12,446 bases of DNA, taken from the NCBI GenBank assembly GCA_020630045.1, contig JAHDCE010000055.1, forward strand, positions 1 through 12,446, read 5' to 3'. Positions within the stretch are counted from its first letter, which is position 1. Each line of letters starts with the position of its first letter. Positions 7,973 to 12,446 of the stretch are shown here, in pieces. The notes under the pieces were generated by a model, which did no database searches, had not been told where the DNA came from, and worked only from the letters and a program-made list of their open reading frames with translations. The translations under genes and the position numbers were made by a program. Source of the DNA: Saprospiraceae bacterium. Lineage in GTDB: Bacteria > Bacteroidota > Bacteroidia > Chitinophagales > Saprospiraceae.

Positions 7973-8563
7973 ATGGAGACCGTAGTCATTCAAGGAACTA
8001 AGCGCGACGCAGGCGCCAAAACCGCAAAAAAATTACGTAAAGAAGGCCAAGTGCCTTGTGTAATATATGGAGGAGGTGAAGAAATTTCATTCTCAGCCCC
8101 TGAACTTTCTTTCAGAGATTTGGTGTACACACCTGATTTCAAATTGGCGGAAATCCAAGTAGATGGAAATTCTTACAAGTGTATCTTGAAAGATTCTCAA
8201 TATCATCCGGTAACCGACCGTGCCGTACATTATGATTTCTTACGCTTGACAGATGGACACCCTGTAAAATTGGCTGTCCCTGTTCGTTTCGAAGGTGTTT
8301 CTCCCGGTGTGAAAGTCGGTGGTAAACTGATTCAAAACATTCGTCGTGTGAGAATCAAAACCCTTCCTGAAAAAATCGTTTCCGAATTGTCAGTGGATAT
8401 TTCTTCATTGGAATTGGGACAATCCGTAAGGGTTCGTGATATCGTTGTTCCTGAAGGTATCCAGGTGATGGATGCTCCCGCACAGCCGGTTGGAACAGTC
8501 GAAATTCCACGTGCATTGCGTTCTGCTACTGCTAAGAAAGAAGCTGAAGAAGCTCAAAAATAA
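7973..8563 (+). CDS. rplY: Large ribosomal subunit protein bL25, long Ctc-type form
   Basis: Component of the 50S subunit that binds 5S rRNA. At 196 residues it is the long, two-domain (Ctc/TL5) form rather than the roughly 95-residue E. coli L25. The N-terminal 5S-binding domain covers about residues 1-93, with the typical opening (KRDAGAKTAKKLRKEGQVPCVIYGG) and SYKCILKDSQYHPVTDRAVHYDFLRL. The C-terminal beta domain covers about 97-182 (VPVRFEGVSPGVKVGGKL, RVRIKTLPEKIV, VDISSLELGQSVRVRDI). The tail is charged and Ala/Glu/Lys-rich. In many bacteria this gene sits beside prs and pth; neither is here, and the gene stands alone between a consensus promoter and a strong terminator. Confidence 0.96.
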   Translation: METVVIQGTKRDAGAKTAKKLRKEGQVPCVIYGGGEEISFSAPELSFRDLVYTPDFKLAEIQVDGNSYKCILKDSQYHPVTDRAVHYDFLRLTDGHPVKLAVPVRFEGVSPGVKVGGKLIQNIRRVRIKTLPEKIVSELSVDISSLELGQSVRVRDIVVPEGIQVMDAPAQPVGTVEIPRALRSATAKKEAEEAQK

Positions 8564-8595
8564 TAATTTTAGGGACTCTCTCTACTTGAGAAAGT

Positions 8596-8648
8596 CCAAT
8601 ACAAAAACGGGCTATTCCATTTTATGGAATAGCCCGTTTTTGTATTGG
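8596..8648. terminator. Bidirectional terminator with a 25-bp perfect stem
   Basis: Positions 8596-8620 and 8624-8648 are perfect reverse complements separated by TTT. The stem core is CGGGCTATTCCAT, flanked by an A5 run on the left and a T5 run on the right, so it can terminate both bL25 and the convergent TonB-like gene. A weaker hairpin (8573-8577 GGACT with 8593-8597 AGTCC) lies just before it and overlaps its base by two bases. Confidence 0.93.
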
Positions 8649-8662
8649 AGGTAATCGTTATG

Positions 8663-9544
8663 CTATTTTATTGAAATAGGGATTTCAATATTAGAAACCA
8701 TCTTTTTACCATTTTTTTCAGCCGGTTTCCATTTAGGCATAGAGCGGAATAAGTCCATGAAAATAGTTTCCATCTCGGAAGAAACCGGTTGACTCGTTGA
8801 TACCTTATTGACACTTCCGTTATTTCCTATTTCCAATTTGAGGATAAAGTCCTTTTTAGACAATTGTACCAAATCCAAATTTTGACTTAGGTACTTTGCC
8901 AATGCTTTATTCCCCCCCGGAAATTGAGGAAGAGGCTCCTTGTCAGTCGCCTTCGGAGATTCGCTTTTCTTAGAAATTTTGTTTTCGATGACGATATCTT
9001 GAGCTAATTTTAGACCACCTGATCCATTCGTACTCGTGAATGTTATTTTATAATTTCCGGGCTTCTTGTAAATATGAGTAATACTTCGCTTAAAGATGGC
9101 GGATTCTCCATCTCCGAAATGAATCGATTGCTTAGAACCGCTTGTATTATTCGATAAAGAAAAAGCAATCGGTTCTCCAGCCGTCATTTCTCCCTTGATC
9201 AGGAGTGAAGGATAGTAATGACTGTATCGTTTCTTTGGTCGGGCTTTGTTTTCTTCATTCGGTTTGTCCGGTTTCGTGCTTGGAGGAGTGACTTCTATTG
9301 GTGTTGATTCAGTCGAATCAGAATGATTTGTCGGAAGTTCAATCGGATTTTCCGAAGACGAATTAAACAATTTTGAAATTCCTTCAGAGGTGAATAAATT
9401 GAAATAATGCCCGACCAATCCCAGGGTAGAAAGCAGGACCATGGCTATAATGAGAAATAAGATGTTTCTATTTTTCCTACTTCGGGCTTTCTTTTTTTGT
9501 TCGATTTTATCTAAATACCTATCCAGTTGGTTGTTTTTGCTCAT
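8663..9544 (-). CDS. TonB-like single-pass membrane protein with a PKD-like domain
   Basis: Protein of 293 residues, probably anchored in the inner membrane with its bulk in the periplasm. It has a basic cytoplasmic N-terminus (KKKARSRKNR) and one membrane segment at about 28-46. A Ser/Pro/Thr/Lys linker follows (about 60-110, with EVTPPSTKPDKP). A PKD-like beta domain at about 113-187 has FGDGE at 143-147 and HIYKKPGNYKITFT at 157-170. The C-terminal domain from about 204 carries the hallmarks of Bacteroidota TonB family C-termini: PQFPGGNKALAKYLSQNL, IGNNGSVNKV and SMPKWKPAEKNGK. TonB proteins transmit proton-motive energy from ExbB/ExbD to outer-membrane receptors. Many Bacteroidota proteins with this domain are paralogues of unknown role, and no exbB, exbD or receptor gene is nearby. 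The PKD insert between linker and TonB domain is unusual. The ATG at 9544 gives the complete membrane topology. Confidence 0.85.
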   Translation of the reverse strand: MSKNNQLDRYLDKIEQKKKARSRKNRNILFLIIAMVLLSTLGLVGHYFNLFTSEGISKLFNSSSENPIELPTNHSDSTESTPIEVTPPSTKPDKPNEENKARPKKRYSHYYPSLLIKGEMTAGEPIAFSLSNNTSGSKQSIHFGDGESAIFKRSITHIYKKPGNYKITFTSTNGSGGLKLAQDIVIENKISKKSESPKATDKEPLPQFPGGNKALAKYLSQNLDLVQLSKKDFILKLEIGNNGSVNKVSTSQPVSSEMETIFMDLFRSMPKWKPAEKNGKKMVSNIEIPISIK

Positions 9545-9575
9545 GATTTTGATTGCTAAAAATTCATTGAATAAA

Positions 9576-9740
9576 AGACATTATTACGAATTAGATTGTA
9601 TGGTTATAATTGATCTTTCATCCTCACTCTTCTTCATGTACTCATCATGGTAGCTACGGCTACCAGATTCCGTGCATTCATCAATTGAGAATAAAATCTC
9701 TAATTCTAGCTCTCATAAAAAACAATTCGTAATAATGTCT
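9576..9740. repeat. 165-nt nested fold-back element, MITE-like
   Basis: The outer arms AGACATTATTACGAATT (9576-9592) and its exact reverse complement (9724-9740) are 17 bp. Inside lie AATTGAT (9608-9614) paired with ATCAATT (9680-9686), and an apical hairpin TGGTAGC-TACG-GCTACCA (9648-9665). The outer pair and the apical hairpin share a centre near 9657. Aligning the left half to the reverse complement of the right half shows further interrupted matches, so most of the element is an imperfect palindrome. TAAA occurs at both edges (9572-9575 and 9740-9743), a possible short target-site duplication. I see no coding capacity. It could be a miniature inverted-repeat transposable element, a decayed insertion, or a structured RNA or termination region between two minus-strand genes. 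Confidence 0.7.
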
Positions 9741-9776
9741 AAAGTCGATTAGAAAATTTTATTTGAAAAAATGTGT

Positions 9777-10709
9777 CTAGAAATTCATCCGTTTTCTAAT
9801 GACATGATATTTCGTCCATTTTCTTAAAAACAATAATAACCGACTTTTATGTGAACGATAAAATATTTCTAATTCGTATTGTTTATTGATAATCTCCTTG
9901 TTAGCCGGATGCTTTAAAGGAAATTGTAAATCAAAGGTTTTTGTTGACTCCAAATGGAATCGTGTTGGATTTACGGTATTGGTGGCTTCATCATTAAACC
10001 CGGTATTTCTCATCAAGTTCCTTGTCGGAATAATTACTTTTTTACCTAAAGCAAAACAAGTATAACCCCAAGTATAGGCCCAAGAATTTATTTCGCCTTT
10101 GCGACAACCCCGCCACTTTTCCATAATATAATCACGTGCGGCGTCGTAATCAACAAAGGTCTTCATTTTTTCTTTGTCAGCACTCACGGCTTCTAAGGTC
10201 TCCATTTCTAAATCCCGATGTTTCCAAGCCCTTCTCCAAGTCGCCCAGCCCCACCATTGTGCTTGCCTCGAAAAAAAATAGCTGTTATCTGTCGGGGTAG
10301 AAACCATAGGGTTGTGCGCACTAATATGGAAAACCTCATCATCATCCGAATACTTTTCTAAAAGCTCGGAGGCGAACCGATAAAACCCTTTATTCGCCAA
10401 GCAGTCATCCTCTAAAATAATACCTCGTTCTTCATGTTCGAAAAACCAATCTATCGCACCTGAAACCGCTTTTTTTAATCCGATATTTTCTGGACGGAAC
10501 AAACGCTTTACCTCACAATCCCATGTGATTTCATCAAAAACAGCTCTTGCTAACAAACACTTTTTTTCCTCATCCGTTTTATCTAAGCGGGGTCCGTCCG
10601 CTCCGATATAAAGACGCTCCGGCTCCCAATGTTTTAGCAATTGAAGCAATTGCCGAGTCTGTTCGGGGCGATTAAATATTAATACCAATATTGGAGTAGA
10701 ACGATTCAT
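9777..10709 (-). CDS. GT-A fold glycosyltransferase-like protein (HlpA-like family)
   Basis: Predicted sugar transferase of 310 residues using nucleotide-sugar donors. The N-terminus TPILVLIFNRPEQTRQLLQLL is the opening strand and loop of a GT-A fold. YIGADGPR (34-41) follows, and EDD at 100-102 in GIILEDDCLAN is the probable metal- and nucleotide-binding DxD-type motif. WWGWATWRRAWKH (152-164) is a conserved block in the family often annotated as nucleotide-diphospho-sugar transferase or hemolytic protein HlpA-like. There is no signal peptide or clear membrane segment; the C-terminal end is basic (RSHKSRLLLFLRKWTKYHVIRKRMNF), which could favour membrane association. Such genes usually act in surface polysaccharide or glycoprotein glycan assembly, but no other glycan gene is in the window. 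It is divergent from the PTPS gene and followed by the fold-back element. The acceptor is unknown. Confidence 0.85.
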   Translation of the reverse strand: MNRSTPILVLIFNRPEQTRQLLQLLKHWEPERLYIGADGPRLDKTDEEKKCLLARAVFDEITWDCEVKRLFRPENIGLKKAVSGAIDWFFEHEERGIILEDDCLANKGFYRFASELLEKYSDDDEVFHISAHNPMVSTPTDNSYFFSRQAQWWGWATWRRAWKHRDLEMETLEAVSADKEKMKTFVDYDAARDYIMEKWRGCRKGEINSWAYTWGYTCFALGKKVIIPTRNLMRNTGFNDEATNTVNPTRFHLESTKTFDLQFPLKHPANKEIINKQYELEIFYRSHKSRLLLFLRKWTKYHVIRKRMNF

Positions 10710-10747
10710 ATATTTGAAGGCTGAATGTTATTTAGCTTACAATGTAC

Positions 10748-10755
10748 TAAGTTTG
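10748..10755 (+). promoter_or_regulatory. Candidate -7 element for the PTPS-family gene
   Basis: TAAGTTTG matches the TAnnTTTG -7 consensus exactly and lies 22 bases before the ATG at 10777, implying a short leader of about 15 nt. No TTTG occurs at the usual -33 distance. It supports the downstream start, because the longer reading frame from 10714 would begin upstream of this promoter. Confidence 0.45.
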
Positions 10756-10762
10756 ACCTCTA

Positions 10763-10770
10763 AAAAGATA
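10763..10770 (-). promoter_or_regulatory. Weak candidate -7 element for the glycosyltransferase gene
   Basis: The minus strand reads TATCTTTT, one base off the TAnnTTTG consensus, 53 bases upstream of the ATG at 10709. No clear -33 box is seen. It would overlap the divergent PTPS leader in the 67-base intergenic region. Confidence 0.3.
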
Positions 10771-10776
10771 AAATCC

Positions 10777-11190
10777 ATGCGGATAACAGTTTTTAGAAAA
10801 GCACATTTCAATGCAGCGCACCGCCTGCACAACCCGGCGTGGTCAGATGAAAAAAACAAGGAGGTGTTCGGATTGTGTAACAATCCGAATTATCATGGAC
10901 ACAATTATGAAATGGAAGTCAGCGTCACCGGAGAAGTGGATGAAGACACCGGATATCTCATTGACCTGAAAATCCTAAAAGACGTTATCCGTGAACAAAT
11001 AGAAAAACGGTTCGATCATAAGAACCTCAACCTTGAGACCGAAGAATTCAAAAACCTCAATCCAACGGCAGAAAACATCTGTTATGTCATTTGGAAAATA
11101 CTAACAGAACATCTGGACGACCGATACGATATCGGCGTCAGGCTTTTTGAAACTCCTAGGAATTTTGTAGAATACCCGGCGATCCGCTAG
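10777..11190 (+). CDS. 6-pyruvoyl-tetrahydropterin synthase / 6-carboxytetrahydropterin synthase family enzyme
   Basis: Cytosolic zinc enzyme of 137 residues acting on 7,8-dihydroneopterin triphosphate. The product is either 6-carboxytetrahydropterin (QueD, queuosine and 7-deazaguanine route) or 6-pyruvoyltetrahydropterin. The zinc ligands His15, His40 and His42 are present (FNAAHRLH and HGHNY), as are catalytic Cys34 and the Asp80-His81 pair in DHKNL. Glu125 in LFETPRN should anchor the pterin. The spacing FGLCNNPNYHGHNY resembles the eukaryotic PTPS type more than E. coli QueD, where Cys lies only a few residues before HGH, so the product is uncertain and I give no symbol. The ATG at 10777 is chosen because MRITVFRKAHFNAAH is the normal family N-terminus; the 21 extra codons from 10714 look non-coding. 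No queC, queE, queF or folE is adjacent. The stop overlaps the convergent MoxR stop. Confidence 0.92.
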   Translation: MRITVFRKAHFNAAHRLHNPAWSDEKNKEVFGLCNNPNYHGHNYEMEVSVTGEVDEDTGYLIDLKILKDVIREQIEKRFDHKNLNLETEEFKNLNPTAENICYVIWKILTEHLDDRYDIGVRLFETPRNFVEYPAIR

Positions 11191-12152
11191 AATAAGCTTT
11201 GGATGACCTTCTCTTCAGTAATTCCTTCCGCTTCCGCTTTATAGTTCCTAACAATACGATGGCGAAGGACATAATTCGCAATAGCGCGGACATCTTCGAT
11301 ATCCGGAGAATATTTGCCATTGATAGCCGCATGACATTTCGCTCCTAGTACCAAATATTGAGAAGCACGAGGCCCTGCACCCCAAGAAATGTAATTGTTG
11401 ACATTATCCGTCGCCCGATCCGTACCCGGACGGGTTTTGGTCGCCAATCCTACAGCATATTCCAACACATTGTCTGCGATAGGAACCTTGCGAATCAAAT
11501 CTTGGAAAAATAAGATTTCTTCTCCCGTCAAAATGTGAGATAGCTCGACTTTACGTGATGTTGTCGTTCCCTTCACGACTTCCAATTCTTCTTCATAAGA
11601 CGGATATCCCAAACGGATATTAAACATGAAACGGTCCAATTGGGCTTCAGGTAGGGGATAGGTTCCTTCCTGTTCAATCGGGTTTTGTGTCGCCAATACA
11701 AAGAATGGAGAAGGAAGCTTGTGTTTGATACCGCTTACTGTAACCGAACGCTCCTGCATCGCTTCAAGGAGTGCCGCCTGCGTCTTGGGAGGTGTACGGT
11801 TAATCTCATCCGCCAGGACGATATTCGAAAACAAAGGCCCGGGAACGAATTGGAATTTCCTGTCGTCTCCCAATATTTCGGAACCGGTGATATCCGATGG
11901 CATCAAATCCGGTGTGAACTGAATTCGCTTAAACCCTAAATCGAGTACTTCGGAGATCGTTGATACCAACAAGGTCTTCGCCAGTCCCGGAACACCAACA
12001 AGCAAACTGTGTCCATTGGCGAATAATGATATGATAACCGCCTTCACGGTTTCATCTTGTCCGATAATGACTTTGCCGATTTCAGATCTCAGATTTTTAT
12101 ACGAATCGGCTAACGCGTCGATGGCTTCGGAGTCAGATTTGAATTTTGTCAT
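11187..12152 (-). CDS. MoxR-family AAA+ ATPase
   Basis: Cytoplasmic ATPase of 321 residues, the usual length for MoxR. The Walker A motif is GVPGLAKT at 53-60 and Walker B is VLADEINR at 112-119, followed by TPPKTQAALLEAMQE. Sensor 1 is ATQNP at 154-158, and the arginine-finger region is EAQLDRF at 169-175. The C-terminal lid domain has GAGPRASQYLVLGAKCHA. All nucleotide-binding and hydrolysis residues look intact. MoxR proteins act as chaperone-like partners of VWA proteins, often encoded with DUF58 and VWA membrane proteins (the Bat operon in Bacteroidota). Here the gene ends convergently on the PTPS gene, so no DUF58 or VWA partner lies downstream. A distant VWA gene is at 1530-2627, but it resembles a different subfamily. 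The client process is unknown. Confidence 0.94.
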   Translation of the reverse strand: MTKFKSDSEAIDALADSYKNLRSEIGKVIIGQDETVKAVIISLFANGHSLLVGVPGLAKTLLVSTISEVLDLGFKRIQFTPDLMPSDITGSEILGDDRKFQFVPGPLFSNIVLADEINRTPPKTQAALLEAMQERSVTVSGIKHKLPSPFFVLATQNPIEQEGTYPLPEAQLDRFMFNIRLGYPSYEEELEVVKGTTTSRKVELSHILTGEEILFFQDLIRKVPIADNVLEYAVGLATKTRPGTDRATDNVNNYISWGAGPRASQYLVLGAKCHAAINGKYSPDIEDVRAIANYVLRHRIVRNYKAEAEGITEEKVIQSLF

Positions 12153-12187
12153 GTTATGATTTGTAATGGTGGTGTTTGAAGTCGTGT

Positions 12188-12206
12188 GGGGCGAATCCCC
12201 TTTTTT
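12188..12206 (+). other. GGGG/CCCC hairpin in the MoxR leader region
   Basis: GGGG-CGAAT-CCCC (12188-12200) is followed by T6 on the plus strand. No plus-strand gene ends here, so it is unlikely to be a normal terminator. On the minus strand it would fold in the 5' leader of the MoxR mRNA, 36 bases upstream of the ATG at 12152. Confidence 0.4.
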
Positions 12207-12291
12207 CTCTTTCTAAAAAAACATATCGGTTTTCAATATTCATCAAGCTAAAAACGTGCCGAGTGCCGTCTATGTTTCAAGATTGACACCA

Positions 12292-12299
12292 CAAATGTA
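12292..12299 (-). promoter_or_regulatory. Candidate -7 element for the MoxR gene
   Basis: The minus strand reads TACATTTG, matching TAnnTTTG, 140 bases upstream of the ATG at 12152. No good -33 TTTG is found at the normal distance. A second, poorer box (TAGCTTG, 12244-12250, minus strand) lies closer. If the distal site is used, the leader is about 130 nt and includes the GGGG/CCCC hairpin. Nothing coding is visible in 12153-12342. Confidence 0.4.
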
Positions 12300-12342
12300 A
12301 ATTTTTCCGGATATGTTCGCGTATTCCCTTATCGGAAAAAGA

Positions 12343-12370
12343 AAAAGGACGGCCTAGCGGCCGCCCTTTT
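12343..12370. terminator. Terminator hairpin near the right edge
   Basis: A 12-bp stem with one A-C mismatch (12343-12354 with 12359-12370) encloses a TAGC loop. The GC core is CGGCC/GGCCG, with A4 on the left and T4 on the right. It is upstream of the MoxR gene, so on the minus strand it probably ends a gene lying beyond the right end of the window. The 76 bases from 12371 to 12446 show no identifiable coding region. Confidence 0.75.
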
Positions 12371-12446
12371 ATGAATTACGGTATGAAACATTAAATAAAA
12401 ATCGCTATAAATCTTATACTGTTTTTTGAGCGAACGAATATGCTTA

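Noticed and set aside
7780..7989. A 70-residue N-terminal extension of the small coiled-coil protein
   Set aside because: It would cross a TATCTTTG promoter on its own strand, overlap the bL25 start, and put an odd basic segment before a clean membrane anchor.
8472..8654. Plus-strand reading frame overlapping the bL25 3' end
   Set aside because: It runs through the bL25 coding region in another frame and through the terminator hairpin, and its sequence shows no protein-like features.
9441..9653. Plus-strand reading frame entering the fold-back element, as a possible transposase remnant
   Set aside because: It is mostly the antisense of the TonB-like membrane segment and has no transposase motifs.
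10714..10776. A 21-codon N-terminal extension of the PTPS-family enzyme
   Set aside because: It does not look like the family N-terminus and contains the candidate -7 promoter element.
1..12446. CRISPR array, tRNA, rRNA, phage or toxin-antitoxin genes
   Set aside because: No regularly spaced direct repeats, no cloverleaf-like sequences and no characteristic protein motifs were found on either strand.

Overview
The window looks like chromosome of a Bacteroidota bacterium. A 1453-residue secreted protein ends in a type IX secretion (T9SS) sorting domain. Candidate promoters match the Bacteroidota TTTG / TAnnTTTG pattern. Start codons lack Shine-Dalgarno sequences, and there is a DUF4369/thioredoxin-type protein and a PTPS-family enzyme. 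Base composition is moderate and even, and I see no phage, plasmid or CRISPR genes and no tRNA or rRNA. Genus cannot be fixed from this stretch.

Layout. Positions 25-2627 (+) carry an exported thioredoxin-fold protein, a hairpin terminator, then a soluble von Willebrand factor A (VWA) protein. Positions 2628-2864 are a regulatory intergenic region with a promoter-like site and an unusual cluster of GACAA/TTGTC half-sites. Positions 2865-7226 (+) encode the large multidomain T9SS cargo (Asp-box beta-propeller, Calx-beta-like, beta-sandwich, sorting domain). A bidirectional terminator separates it from a small membrane-anchored coiled-coil protein (7309-7779, -). That gene is divergent from the bL25 ribosomal protein gene (7973-8563, +), and both have good TATCTTTG promoter elements. 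A 25-bp perfect hairpin separates bL25 from a TonB-like protein carrying a PKD-like domain (8663-9544, -). A 165-nt fold-back element (9576-9740) lies between that gene and a glycosyltransferase-like gene (9777-10709, -). A PTPS/QueD-family gene (10777-11190, +) is divergent from the glycosyltransferase and shares a palindromic CTAG stop with a MoxR-type AAA+ ATPase (11187-12152, -). A last terminator (12343-12370) lies near the right edge.

The genes do not form one obvious pathway. Most are single transcription units separated by hairpins and strand switches. I do not see a clear new multi-gene system. The best candidates for something undescribed are the fold-back element at 9576-9740, the half-site array in front of the T9SS cargo gene, and the PKD-TonB domain arrangement.
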